DNA of 43,784 nt from Streptococcus parasanguinis (GCF_001074805.1 NZ_JUPI01000099.1:1-43784); one strand, 5' to 3'. Positions 33,828 through 42,694 are shown, numbered from the stretch's first letter. Notes: generated by a model not told the origin, from the sequence alone. A program made the numbers and translations.

Positions 33828-33932
33828 GTGTGCAAATAAATTAATTTAGGAGGCCTTGAGAATCTCATCTATTGGGGACTCTGCTACATACAATTTCCCC
33901 GTTTCTCATGTTGAATAATCGGTCAAGTTACA

Positions 33933-33953
33933 AAACGAAATTGCGATTCGTTT
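33933..33953. promoter_or_regulatory. Dyad just upstream of the lipoprotein 3 promoter
   Basis: AAACGAA and TTCGTTT are exact complements with seven bases between. The dyad ends eight bases before the -35, a place where an activator or repressor could bind. The protein is unknown. Confidence 0.4.
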
Positions 33954-33961
33954 GAAAGCCC

Positions 33962-33990
33962 TTGCAAAACATTTATGTTGCACGTATAAT
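33962..33990 (+). promoter_or_regulatory. Promoter of lipoprotein 3
   Basis: TTGCAA (33962-33967), 17 bases, TATAAT (33985-33990). The gene starts 41 bases later with AAGGAGG upstream of its ATG. Confidence 0.8.
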
Positions 33991-34030
33991 ATAAGCGTAA
34001 TACAATAATTTATTTTAAGGAGGTTTAGCG

Positions 34031-35338
34031 ATGATTAGACATTATAAAAAATTATTTTTAGCATTCGTTGCTCTGCTCTCAGTCTTCTTACTGGCTTCTT
34101 GTTCTCAAGAACAAAGCGGCTCTAAAAATGCCGCTAAAACAGAAACACCAAAAGTCGAAACGATTGATGGCGAATGGGAATTAGTCGATACTCTCGATGC
34201 TTTAACGGAATCCATCGGAGCCTATACCCTTCATGGAATCCACTTTGCACACTTGCTTGATTCTGTTAAAGACTTCAAAATGGATATGAAGATTGAAAAC
34301 GATACGGCAACGATTAAATACGACTATAACATTGATAACTTTATTAAAGCTTTCTCCACTGTCACAACAGAAGCTAGAGGTAAGACTGAAGAAGAATTCA
34401 AAAAAGTCATGTATGACTCTCATGAAGGATTCGCAGGCGACTTTAAGAAATACAAAGTCAGCATGAATAAAGATACTGGCGTGTTTAGCTACGAAGCAAC
34501 GGGTTCTATTGATCAAGGTGCCAAAACAATGACCTTTGATGAAGGACTTTCAGTAGCAAACTCATTCTTCTTCTCATTCGGTGAAAATCGCGTTTCGCCA
34601 AACACATATCACTACAAATTAAAAGACGACATGCTTTATGTCACGATTGACGGAAAAGCGAAGAAAGATAATCTTCCAGTTCACTATGAACTACACTTCA
34701 AACGTAAAGGAAGCACTACTCAAAAAGACCCCGTTCCAATTGAAGGAAAATGGCAAGCCATCGACTTCCGACCAGCTCTTGAACGTAGCTTAGCCTTTAA
34801 AGATTTTGACAATGATGATTCGGCTATCAAGCTGATCTATCCTGAGGCATGGAAAGATTTAAAACCAACGTTAAACATTACAGGTACATCTGTTGAATTC
34901 GACTATACTGTATCTCTAGCAGATGGTTTTGGAAGATTCTACGATTACTTAAAACAAAAAGATGCATCTAAAGTGACTCAAACGAAAGACGAATATATTA
35001 AAAATCAATTTACCAAATTATCAGTCAACCTACAGGATGGCGCTAAAGACTTGCCCAATACAACTTATGAATTTGATAGAGGTCATGCTAAAATTCATTC
35101 TGTATTGAAGAACGGTAAATTAGATACAGCAAACCAAACGATTATCTTCCCAGAAGCTATAAATATTGTGCAACTAGCAACCATGTCCATTGGACCTGTC
35201 GCTAAAGAAACTACGTATAAATACTCTATTGATGGAGATATTTTAACGTTGACGATTGAGCAACGCGATGGACAGAATAATCTAAATACGATTATCTCTG
35301 CAAAATTCAAAAAAGTGTCTGACGCCAAAACTAATTAG
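34031..35338 (+). CDS. Lipoprotein 3, two tandem domains of the same family
   Basis: A 435-residue lipoprotein with the lipobox LASC (Cys24). Domain A covers about 45-225 (IDGEWELVDTLDALTESIG...YHYKLKDDMLYVTIDG) and domain B about 237-435 (IEGKWQAIDFRPALERSL...YKYSIDGDILTLTIEQ). Both share the pattern G-x-W, a long helix-like stretch, a strand with (T/K)YDYN or EFDYTV, a (T/I)FxE block and a final DGDILTLT strand. B is much closer to lipoprotein 2 than to A. This suggests fusion of two family members after duplication. AAGGAGG precedes the ATG. Its own promoter and terminator are visible. Function unknown; it lies outside the membrane. Confidence 0.88.
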   Translation: MIRHYKKLFLAFVALLSVFLLASCSQEQSGSKNAAKTETPKVETIDGEWELVDTLDALTESIGAYTLHGIHFAHLLDSVKDFKMDMKIENDTATIKYDYNIDNFIKAFSTVTTEARGKTEEEFKKVMYDSHEGFAGDFKKYKVSMNKDTGVFSYEATGSIDQGAKTMTFDEGLSVANSFFFSFGENRVSPNTYHYKLKDDMLYVTIDGKAKKDNLPVHYELHFKRKGSTTQKDPVPIEGKWQAIDFRPALERSLAFKDFDNDDSAIKLIYPEAWKDLKPTLNITGTSVEFDYTVSLADGFGRFYDYLKQKDASKVTQTKDEYIKNQFTKLSVNLQDGAKDLPNTTYEFDRGHAKIHSVLKNGKLDTANQTIIFPEAINIVQLATMSIGPVAKETTYKYSIDGDILTLTIEQRDGQNNLNTIISAKFKKVSDAKTN

Positions 35339-35348
35339 TCATTCCACT

Positions 35349-35379
35349 GCCCCTTGAGAAATTCTCAAGGGGCTTTTTT
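35349..35379 (+). terminator. Terminator of lipoprotein 3
   Basis: GCCCCTTGAGA/TCTCAAGGGGC followed by T6, a near copy of the one at 33797-33827. Confidence 0.95.
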
Positions 35380-35448
35380 GTGTAAAGAAAAATAAGAGCT
35401 TACGCTCTGTTAAAATACTTCGTTACCTTTGATTCGGTTAGGAAGGAA

Positions 35449-35586
35449 CGTAGTTTTCGCTCCGCTCAAACTGCATCAACGTACCTAAACTCGCTGATGC
35501 TCGTAAAAAATAAAGATCGTAGTTTTCGCTTCGCTCAAACTGCATCAATGTACCTAAGCTCGCTGATGCTCGTGAAAAATAAAGAT
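35449..35586. repeat. Two tandem 69-base units
   Basis: Unit 1 (35449-35517) and unit 2 (35518-35586) have equal length and differ at only a handful of positions. Each begins CGTAGTTTTCGCT and ends AAAAATAAAGAT. A third, diverged half-unit starts at 35587 and merges with the long inverted repeat. Confidence 0.9.
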
Positions 35587-35722
35587 CGTAGTTCTCACTA
35601 CCGTTCGAACTGCGTCAATGTACCTAAGTTCGTCTGCGTCCCGATTGGACTTGACTCACTAAGGTACATAGAAAAGCCACCGGTTTTGGTGGCTCTTATA
35701 GGGAGATTATTATGAAAAAGTT
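35584..35722. repeat. Intergenic repeat, copy 2 (inverted partner at 1-140)
   Basis: It is the reverse complement of 1-140 with about 94% identity by eye. Its far end carries GGGAG and an ATG (35712), giving only Met-Lys-Lys-Phe before a stop. It looks like the leader and first codons of a gene whose body is missing here. Confidence 0.85.
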
Positions 35723-35758
35723 TTAGGAGTTTTATCATTCAAAGTTAGGAGGTCTTTG

Positions 35759-35803
35759 ATGATGGTATTAGTATACGATAGGAAGCTTAAACTTTCCTTA
35801 TAG
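35759..35803 (+). CDS. Possible 14-residue peptide or gene remnant
   Basis: ATG ATG GTA ... TTA TAG gives the peptide MMVLVYDRKLKLSL. AGGAGG lies six bases upstream, an ideal ribosome site. No promoter is clear. It may be a real small peptide, or the first codons of a lost gene, since it lies right beside a repeat that carries another cut-off start. Confidence 0.25.
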   Translation: MMVLVYDRKLKLSL

Positions 35804-35884
35804 TTTTTCTAAATTTTTTTTGAGAAAAAGAGGAGGTCTCAAGCAAGAATTTCACATCCTTGTTTGGCCACTCCCCTTTCCTCT

Positions 35885-36925
35885 TTATTTCTTAGCGATG
35901 GCATGGTAGCTAGTCTTACTGGTAAAGACTTGACCTGCTCTCAGGATGACCTTTTCAGCCTGGTCACCGTGAATGGCATCTGGCACTGTTTGGAATTCTA
36001 GAGCCAAGCCATTGTGCTGAACCATTGGTTGGCCTTGGAGACGAACGGTTTCATCTACGAAATTGGCAGAATACACCACCAAGGCGGGAGCCTCTGACTT
36101 GAAGGTCAAGAAGCGTCCAGATGGTTGATGGTAGAAGAAGCCTGCATTTTCATGTCCATCTGGTAGAGCGAAAGGATGGTCCAATCCTTCTACCAGGCGG
36201 ATTTGCGGATCAGAGTCCTTAAAAAGATCTTCCAAGAGCATAGCTTGATAGAGATGCTGGACAACCGGACTTTCTCTATCCACAGTGTGAAGAGGGACAC
36301 CATCTGGGTGGATAGGGTAAAGCCCTTTATGATTGATCTGAAAGACATGGTCATTAATCGGCTGAGTGAAGTTGCCTGATAGGTTGAAATAGCTGTGGTT
36401 GGTCGGGTTAACCAAGGTGTCTTGATCCGTTTCTACCCGATAAGCAATCTCGAGTTCACCATCTTCCGTTAAACCATAGGTCACCCAGATCTTGAGATTT
36501 CCAGGGAAACCGCCTGTCCCATCCGCCCGTTCTGTATAGAGAGTGATTTCTTGGTCCGTTACCGACTCCACGCTAAACAAGGCGCTGTCCCAACCAGTCG
36601 ACCCACTGTGGTTGCAGTTGGCACCGTTATTAACTTCCAAGTGATAGGTCTCTCCATTGAGTTCAAAACTGGCCCCCGCAATCCGGCCCGCTACTGGACC
36701 AATACTAGCCCCATATTTAGGGCTGTTGCCTACATAGTCCTCAAAGCGATCAAAGCCTAGGATAATATTAGCAAACCGGTCTTCTTTATCCGGTGTCACA
36801 TATTCTAAGATCGTCGCCCCATAGGTCATGACAGATAATTGGTAGCCCTTATCATTTTCGAGGCGATAAGCACGAACTTCCTGATTCTGCCATTCCCCAA
36901 ACACGCTTTCTTGATACTGTTTCAC
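35885..36925 (-). CDS. galM: Aldose 1-epimerase (galactose mutarotase)
   Basis: A 346-residue mutarotase that interconverts alpha and beta anomers of galactose. Active-site blocks: NCNHSGSTGWD, VNPTNHSYFNLSG (catalytic His) and LALEFQTVPDAIH (catalytic Glu). I chose the GTG at 36925 as the start: AGGAG lies seven bases up, and the protein then begins VKQYQESVFG, in line with the pneumococcal MKAYTERVFG. An upstream ATG at 36955 would add ten residues. It is the last gene of the bga operon, as in pneumococcus (SP_0066). Confidence 0.93.
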   Translation of the reverse strand: MKQYQESVFGEWQNQEVRAYRLENDKGYQLSVMTYGATILEYVTPDKEDRFANIILGFDRFEDYVGNSPKYGASIGPVAGRIAGASFELNGETYHLEVNNGANCNHSGSTGWDSALFSVESVTDQEITLYTERADGTGGFPGNLKIWVTYGLTEDGELEIAYRVETDQDTLVNPTNHSYFNLSGNFTQPINDHVFQINHKGLYPIHPDGVPLHTVDRESPVVQHLYQAMLLEDLFKDSDPQIRLVEGLDHPFALPDGHENAGFFYHQPSGRFLTFKSEAPALVVYSANFVDETVRLQGQPMVQHNGLALEFQTVPDAIHGDQAEKVILRAGQVFTSKTSYHAIAKK

Positions 36926-37006
36926 AAACCTTCTCCTCTCACTGTTTTTCTCCATTGTATCAGTTTCATAAGAAGAAACACTCCACTTTTTATAGAAAAT
37001 TAGTGG

Positions 37007-38176
37007 CTATTCTTTATGAAATGGATGAATGATCACTCCTTGAACAACCCGATTGACGGTACCAGTCGGTGAAGGCGTATCTGGGCGATTTTGCACCTTG
37101 AGCGAAGTCAAGAGAGAAATCAATTGACCATAGATAATGTATGGGAAGGCACGATAGATGTCCAGTGAATCGTCTAAAGATGCTATCAACACTTCCCGTA
37201 CATGCTCAATGCCTGCAGCTTGGTCGGTCAAAAGGACGACCTGACGGGCAATCTGATCTCCTGCAACTTCGCGAACCAAGTCCAGATCATACTGACGGGT
37301 ATAAGGATCAATGGATCCAAAGACCAAGACCAGAGTCTGCTCATTGATGAGGGATTTTGGACCGTGACGGAAGCCGACAGGACTCTCATACATGGTTGCG
37401 ATTTTGCCTGCTGTTAATTCCAAAATTTTGAGCTGGGCTTCATGGGCTAGACCAAAGAAAGGTCCTGCCCCCAGATAGATCACGCGCTCGAAGTCTAGAT
37501 CGACCACTTCCTTGACCTCACGATCTTTCTCCAAGACCTGCTCTGACAGATGAATCAATTCTTCTACCCGTTTTTCTTTGGTTTTTTCCTCACTTGGATC
37601 AAAGACCAAGAGGGCTGTCAAGAGCATGGAGGTGAAGCTCGAAGTCATGGCAAAGCCAGCATCGTTGGTTTCTTTCGGCTGGAGAAGCAAGAGATTGCGC
37701 TCATCTCCGTGGGCCTGCTGGGCCAGTTTTCCTTCTGCTGCACAGGTAATGGTGATCTGATAGAGTTCATCAACCAGATCTTGGGCCAACTGCACGGTTG
37801 CGACACTTTCTGGCGAATTACCACTTCGTGCAAAGGAAACTAAGACCGTCGGCACTTCTTTTTTGAGATAGGTTTGTGGATGCGCCACGATATCGGTCGT
37901 CGCAATGGATTGGAAATTCCAGTGGCGTTCATCGTGCACTTCCTGCAAGTAAGGAACCAAAGTGTCCCCCACATAGGCAGAGGTACCTGCCCCTGTCAAG
38001 ATAACCTTGATATAGTCATGCTCTTGGCCAATCTTATCTAAGAAAGCTTTTATTTCTGCTTGTCTTTCTTGGTACAAGCGAGCCGTTTCCTTCCAAACAC
38101 TTGGTTGTTGGTAGATCTCACGTGTTGTGATCTCTGCTCCTAGCTCCTGCAGGTCTTCTTTTGTATATTCTAACAT
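37007..38176 (-). CDS. agaS: SIS-domain sugar isomerase/deaminase AgaS
   Basis: A 389-residue protein with two SIS domains (GAGTSAYVGDTL; SFARSGNSPESV; later YESPVGFRHGPKSLI). AgaS proteins deaminate galactosamine-6-phosphate or isomerise keto/aldo amino sugars. Here it lies between the PTS genes and galM, the same as SP_0065. Its product would enter the tagatose-6-phosphate route. The upstream gap contains a hairpin (38223-38250) that may set its expression against the PTS genes. Confidence 0.9.
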   Translation of the reverse strand: MLEYTKEDLQELGAEITTREIYQQPSVWKETARLYQERQAEIKAFLDKIGQEHDYIKVILTGAGTSAYVGDTLVPYLQEVHDERHWNFQSIATTDIVAHPQTYLKKEVPTVLVSFARSGNSPESVATVQLAQDLVDELYQITITCAAEGKLAQQAHGDERNLLLLQPKETNDAGFAMTSSFTSMLLTALLVFDPSEEKTKEKRVEELIHLSEQVLEKDREVKEVVDLDFERVIYLGAGPFFGLAHEAQLKILELTAGKIATMYESPVGFRHGPKSLINEQTLVLVFGSIDPYTRQYDLDLVREVAGDQIARQVVLLTDQAAGIEHVREVLIASLDDSLDIYRAFPYIIYGQLISLLTSLKVQNRPDTPSPTGTVNRVVQGVIIHPFHKE

Positions 38177-38222
38177 AGAACCTGTTGTTCCTTTCTACAA
38201 TCTAACATTGATAAATGGGAAA

Positions 38223-38250
38223 GGAGCCTGAGATGATACTCCCAGACTCC
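38223..38250 (-). other. Hairpin between the IIA and agaS genes
   Basis: GGAGTCTGGGA and TCTCAGGCTCC pair over 11 bases with two G-T pairs and a 6-base loop on the mRNA strand. There is no T run after it, so it looks like an mRNA processing or stability element more than a terminator. Confidence 0.5.
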
Positions 38251-38258
38251 CTACCAAC

Positions 38259-38663
38259 CTACTCATCTTCATCATCATCAAGGTTTGACAAGAGGTCATT
38301 GACCTTGACAATACTTTCTTTTGCACGCTCAGGGTAGTCCCCTTCGCTACCAGTCAGACTGCTATTGATAAATTCGATAACCATCGGAAGATTCATCCCT
38401 GCGTATAAGTCAATCGCACGTCCTTCAAGGATCAAGCGGCTCACAGTGTTGCAAGGAGTCCCTCCTAATAGATCTGCAAATACAATATAGTCTTCTAGGC
38501 CTTGAACTGTTGCTTCAAATTTAGCAGTAAAGTCTTCTGGCCCTTCTTCTGGTAAGAGTGCAACTGTATGGATGGATTCTTGTGGTCCCATAATCATCTC
38601 TGTGCTGGCTTTAAGCTCTTCACAAAAGTGACCATGGCTGACCAATACTAACTGTTTTGCCAT
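38259..38663 (-). CDS. Mannose-family PTS component IIA
   Basis: A 134-residue cytoplasmic phosphocarrier. His10 in LVLVSHGHF is the residue that takes phosphate from HPr. LLGGTPCN is the second conserved block. It passes phosphate to the IIB encoded four genes up. The end is highly acidic (DLLSNLDDDEDE). Corresponds to SP_0064. Confidence 0.94.
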   Translation of the reverse strand: MAKQLVLVSHGHFCEELKASTEMIMGPQESIHTVALLPEEGPEDFTAKFEATVQGLEDYIVFADLLGGTPCNTVSRLILEGRAIDLYAGMNLPMVIEFINSSLTGSEGDYPERAKESIVKVNDLLSNLDDDEDE

Positions 38664-38674
38664 ACCTTACTCCA

Positions 38675-39493
38675 TTATGCCATTCCAAAGAAGAAGTGGC
38701 CAAATGCTGAGAATGCGATTGCTGCAAGGATGATGAGCAAGATAGCTTTTGTAGAGTTCATACCCTTACGTCCAAGCAACCAGTAGATGACACCTGTGAT
38801 GATAGCTGGTACCAAACGTGGGAAGATAAGGTTGAGCATATCTTGAATTTCAATCGCTTTGTCCCCAATGTGTGGAGTCCAAGAAACTTCAACACCAATC
38901 ATGCTGGCAATCAAGGCACCAACCATGAAGATACCCAGAACGGCAGCTGCATCGATCAAAGCTGTCAAGGTACTTTGCATGTTGTTGATGAGGTTAACCC
39001 CTTCTTTATAGGCAAATTCCAATTGTTTCCAACGGAAAATGTCATAAGCAACTGCCACAGCGATCCATAAGAAGATACCGGCTGGGTTTCCTGCAACAGC
39101 CAAAGTTGCTGCGATTGAACCCATAATAGCTGGTACCAATGATCCAAAGATTGAGTCTCCAAGAGGAGCGAATGGTCCCATGAGACCTGTCTTGATCCCG
39201 TTCACCGCATCTTTTGATTTGACACCATCTTTTTCTTCCAAAGCAAGGTCAAAACCAGTGATAATAGTGTGGAAGAATGGTGAAGTATTGAAGAATTGCG
39301 TATGCAATTTCATCATTTCTTTCAATTCTGGAGTGCCATCACCATACATTTTACGCAACTGAGGTAAAAGCATATAAAGATAACCAGAAGCCTGCATCCG
39401 TTCGTAGTTCCAACCCAATTGGAAGGTGAAGAGGCTACGTTTGTTGATTTGTTTAAAATCTTCTTTTGTTAGTTTGTAATTAGAATTCGTCAT
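38675..39493 (-). CDS. Mannose-family PTS component IID
   Basis: A 272-residue membrane component. It begins with the usual cytoplasmic segment (LTKEDFKQINKRSLFTFQLGWNYERMQASGYLYML) and has GLMGPFAPLGDSIFGSLVPAI, the family hallmark. With IIC it forms the channel. I chose the ATG at 39493; an in-frame TTG two codons earlier is less likely. The start lies inside the IIC gene by 14 bases. Confidence 0.95.
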   Translation of the reverse strand: MTNSNYKLTKEDFKQINKRSLFTFQLGWNYERMQASGYLYMLLPQLRKMYGDGTPELKEMMKLHTQFFNTSPFFHTIITGFDLALEEKDGVKSKDAVNGIKTGLMGPFAPLGDSIFGSLVPAIMGSIAATLAVAGNPAGIFLWIAVAVAYDIFRWKQLEFAYKEGVNLINNMQSTLTALIDAAAVLGIFMVGALIASMIGVEVSWTPHIGDKAIEIQDMLNLIFPRLVPAIITGVIYWLLGRKGMNSTKAILLIILAAIAFSAFGHFFFGMA

Positions 39494-40394
39494 CTTCAAT
39501 TTCCCCGCTTTCTGATTCAGTTACTGGAGCAGCTACGACTGTACGTTGACTGTTTTTGAAGTGTTGTACTGCAAGGAAGATACCGATGATGGCAACCCCA
39601 ATCATAGATACACTCTTGAAGTTGTTAACAAAAGTAATAGCTTGTTCTTTTGGAAGTTTAGCAAACACTTCAGAACCAACAATGCTAGACACTGCAGCAC
39701 CAAGGCTTTGAACATTGCTATAAAGCACTGTCAACATTGCTGTTAAGCCAAATCCAAGTGCTAAGTAGTGAAGATTACGACGAACAGGAAGGTAACGAAG
39801 CAAGATCGCAAATCCAAGACCTGGAAGCATTTGACCTGCAAGTTTCAGACCGTTTGCCAACCATTGTACATTAGCAAGACCTGTAACAACAGTTTCTACG
39901 AAAGATCCACCAAAAGCAAGCGCGAAGTAAACTGGGAGAGCTCGAGAAAGAGCCCAAGGAATCGCTCCAAGAAGGTAGTTGCGTTCGATACCTTTGTAGT
40001 CAAAGCGGTCGATTGCAGCATCTACACGGTGAGCGAAGTAAGTTGTAGTCATACGACCAAGAATATCAAAGTAGGTCAACAAAGTTGCTACTGGCACAGC
40101 GATTGTAGCAATAGCAATCTCTGGATCAATCCCTTGTGCTACTGAGAAGGCAGTCGCAAGAACGGCACCAGAAGTGGCGTCAATACGAGAAGCACCACCG
40201 AAAGTACCAACACCGAGCACTGTCAATTGAAGAGAAGCTCCGATAAATAGACCTGTCTTTAAATCTCCCATAACAAGTCCTGTAATGAAACCAGCAAAGA
40301 CTGGTGATCCTGCTGATGAAACAATCGTCAACTCATCACAGATTTGATAAGCTGAGTACAAAGTAAGTAGTAAAATTTGCCACCATTGTATCAT
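39480..40394 (-). CDS. Mannose-family PTS component IIC
   Basis: A 304-residue membrane component of the mannose/sorbose PTS family with about eight membrane segments. ELTIVSSAGSPVFAGFITGLVMGDLKTGL and LQLTVLGVGTFGGASRIDATSGAVLATAF are hallmark stretches (each broken here by other residues in the full sequence). The acidic tail ESESGEIEDDEF overlaps the IID start. The operon context and BgaC suggest that it imports Gal-beta-1,3-GlcNAc/GalNAc-derived sugars. Confidence 0.95.
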   Translation of the reverse strand: MIQWWQILLLTLYSAYQICDELTIVSSAGSPVFAGFITGLVMGDLKTGLFIGASLQLTVLGVGTFGGASRIDATSGAVLATAFSVAQGIDPEIAIATIAVPVATLLTYFDILGRMTTTYFAHRVDAAIDRFDYKGIERNYLLGAIPWALSRALPVYFALAFGGSFVETVVTGLANVQWLANGLKLAGQMLPGLGFAILLRYLPVRRNLHYLALGFGLTAMLTVLYSNVQSLGAAVSSIVGSEVFAKLPKEQAITFVNNFKSVSMIGVAIIGIFLAVQHFKNSQRTVVAAPVTESESGEIEDDEF

Positions 40395-40433
40395 GACAAT
40401 TTCCTCCTAAAAATTTTCTTTTTTATTTATAAA

Positions 40434-40910
40434 CTATTTGAGCAACTTCAAGAAGTCTTCAACTGGATCATTTGGAACCATTTGAGCAGTTAGCTTAACT
40501 CCTTTTTCAGCTAGCTTGTGGAAAGCTTCCACATCGGCATCCACTACGTTGATTGAACGAGTAACGGGACGAGTCTCGTCTGATTGAGACATGTTCCCTA
40601 CGTTTAAGGTTTCAAGTGGCACACCTGCTTCCACCAAACCGAGGAAACGGTCTGGCTTGCGAGCTACGATGAAGAGACGTTGGCTATCATATTTTCCAGC
40701 CAAGATATTTTCCGCAGCCTTTGCGACTGGCAAGATACTAAGCTTAACACCAGGTGGTGTCGCTAGTTTCAAGCCACTTTTTTCGATATCATTTTGAGCG
40801 ACTTCATCATCGATCACCATGATACGTGAAACATTTAGTTTGGTAGTCCAAAGATTAGCTACCTGCCCGTGGATCAAACGTCCATCGATACGGCATCCTA
40901 CAATTGTCAT
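40434..40910 (-). CDS. Mannose-family PTS component IIB
   Basis: A 158-residue cytoplasmic component. His14 in RIDGRLIHGQV is phosphorylated by IIA and then phosphorylates the sugar. The ATG overlaps the bgaC stop as ATGA (40907-40910), so the two are translated together. Corresponds to SP_0061. Confidence 0.95.
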   Translation of the reverse strand: MTIVGCRIDGRLIHGQVANLWTTKLNVSRIMVIDDEVAQNDIEKSGLKLATPPGVKLSILPVAKAAENILAGKYDSQRLFIVARKPDRFLGLVEAGVPLETLNVGNMSQSDETRPVTRSINVVDADVEAFHKLAEKGVKLTAQMVPNDPVEDFLKLLK

Positions 40911-42694
40911 AAGTTTTCCCCCTTTACTTCTTTGAATGTAGGTTGTTGAACAAGTTGAAGTGTCTCTTGGTAACGCCCTTCTGTCTCAAAGACGATCAGG
41001 CTATTGGCTCCTTCTTTAAGGAAACCATGAGGCACGTAAAGTGAAGTGGTCGGACCGACCTCCCAGAAGCGACCAAGGTTGTGGCCGTTGACAAAGACGA
41101 CCCCTTTCCCAAATCCTGTCATATCTAGATAGGTGTCAAGGGTGTGGTCCAGCTGAAAATCATATCGGTAAAATGCTGGAGCACCTGCCTGCCATTCCTT
41201 TGAAAAATCGAGCTGGCTGAGATCTTGTAAATCCAGCGGGTACTGCTTCCAATGAAGGTGGAAATGCAAATCCACACAGACACCTGTGCGAATACCCTTG
41301 TGCTGGCTATCAGCCAAGAGCTTGTGCCCGTAGTTGACACGTCCCATATTCTCAAGCAAGATTTTTAAATTCGTAACCGCTTTCTTTTTTCCTTTGATAA
41401 AAAGATCTTCACCGATCTCTGTTTGGTATTGCGTTGCTACATGTTGATCATCCAGGTAAATCTGTACCCGATCCCGACCATCAATGATGCGCAGTTTTTC
41501 TTCCTCCGCATCCAATTCAAGGTCTGTCTCATACAAGAGATAACCTGTGGTTTGCCCCAACTCTTCCATCTTTTCTGGATAGAGACTAGTCTTAAGCTGA
41601 GCCAAGTTGTCCAGATTAGCGAAGAGACTGGTCTTGGCTGCCAATTGCAAGCTTTGTTCCGGCAAACATTCTTTGATGAGCGGTTCTTGCTGTGGGTATT
41701 CCGGATAATAGGTCGCCATCATTTTTTGAATAGCATCATACTTCTCCGTCGGATTGCCCTGCTCATTGAGCAAAGCCCCGTAGTCATAGGACGTCACCTG
41801 TGGCAAATCCAGCGTCCCCCGAGCTGAGCAACCATTCATAAAGCCGAAATTGGTTCCACCATGAAACATGTAGAGATTGATGGAGCCGAGCTCCAAGACC
41901 TCATGGACAGCTTCTGCCAACTCCTCTGGGTCCCTTTGAATCACAGGCTCCTTCCAGCGGGTAAACCAGCCATCCCAGAATTCCATACACATCAAAGGCC
42001 ATTTCTTGCCGTATTCGTTAAAGAATTCTTTCATTTGACCAAAGTTATAGGCTGCTTTAGAACCGAAGTTTCCCGTCACAAAGAGGTCCTCTTCGATCAA
42101 GGTTCCTGTTCTTAGCGTTGCTCGCCATGGCCCATCTGATGTAAAGAGGGGGCAGGTCACGCCTTTTTCCTTCATCAAATCCCGAATGGCACGAAGATAA
42201 TCCTTGTCCTCTCCATAAGAGCCGTACTCATTTTCCACCTGCATCATAAGGATTGGACCACCCCGATCCATTTGGTAGGGTGTCAACAATCCAAGCAAGC
42301 GATCATAATAACGATCTACCGCTTCGATAAAGGCTGGGTCTGATGAGCGGATTCGCAGGTCTTCTTCTAAGAGCCAGGCTGGCAATCCACCAAATTCCCA
42401 CTCTGCACAGATAAAGGGCGACGGCCTTACAATCATGTAAAGTCCTAGGGACTGAGCTGTTTGAATGAAACGCTCTAGATCCAATCGACCACTAAAGTCA
42501 AATTCCCCTTTGCGAGGTTCATGCGCATTCCAAGGGACATAAGTCTCAACCGTGTTAAAACCCAAAGCCTTTAGATTATACAAGGAATGATACCAGTCTG
42601 CTGGGTCAATTCGGAAATAATGGATCGCTCCGGACAAAATCTTGAAGGGTTGACCTTTTAAATAGAAAGCATCGCGAATCTCAAAAACTCCCAT
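40907..42694 (-). CDS. bgaC: Beta-1,3-galactosidase, GH35
   Basis: A 595-residue glycosidase. The acid/base is Glu156 in MQVENEYGSYG and the nucleophile is Glu238 in CMEFWDGWF. Trp240, Trp243 and Tyr455 lie at the same numbers I recall for substrate recognition in pneumococcal BgaC, so specificity for Gal-beta-1,3-GlcNAc is likely. There is no signal peptide or LPxTG anchor, matching the pneumococcal enzyme. The domain order is a TIM barrel (1-320) and two beta domains. It is the first gene of the operon, with a consensus promoter upstream (42735-42763) and AAAGGGGGGC before the ATG. Confidence 0.96.
   Translation of the reverse strand: MGVFEIRDAFYLKGQPFKILSGAIHYFRIDPADWYHSLYNLKALGFNTVETYVPWNAHEPRKGEFDFSGRLDLERFIQTAQSLGLYMIVRPSPFICAEWEFGGLPAWLLEEDLRIRSSDPAFIEAVDRYYDRLLGLLTPYQMDRGGPILMMQVENEYGSYGEDKDYLRAIRDLMKEKGVTCPLFTSDGPWRATLRTGTLIEEDLFVTGNFGSKAAYNFGQMKEFFNEYGKKWPLMCMEFWDGWFTRWKEPVIQRDPEELAEAVHEVLELGSINLYMFHGGTNFGFMNGCSARGTLDLPQVTSYDYGALLNEQGNPTEKYDAIQKMMATYYPEYPQQEPLIKECLPEQSLQLAAKTSLFANLDNLAQLKTSLYPEKMEELGQTTGYLLYETDLELDAEEEKLRIIDGRDRVQIYLDDQHVATQYQTEIGEDLFIKGKKKAVTNLKILLENMGRVNYGHKLLADSQHKGIRTGVCVDLHFHLHWKQYPLDLQDLSQLDFSKEWQAGAPAFYRYDFQLDHTLDTYLDMTGFGKGVVFVNGHNLGRFWEVGPTTSLYVPHGFLKEGANSLIVFETEGRYQETLQLVQQPTFKEVKGENL

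Larger units (their letters stand above)
35339..35884. other. Repeat-filled intergenic stretch before galM
   Basis: It holds the lipoprotein 3 terminator, two 69-base tandem units and a third diverged one (35449 onward), the second copy of the long inverted repeat, and a 14-codon ORF at 35759-35803. No full gene is present. The longer open frame at 35497-35715 simply reads through the repeats. Confidence 0.8.

Noticed and set aside
35449-35640. CRISPR array
   Set aside because: The units abut with no spacers, are too long, and no cas gene is near.
35497-35715. 72-codon open frame over the tandem repeats
   Set aside because: It arises because the 69-base unit is a multiple of three; there is no ribosome site and it repeats itself with the units.
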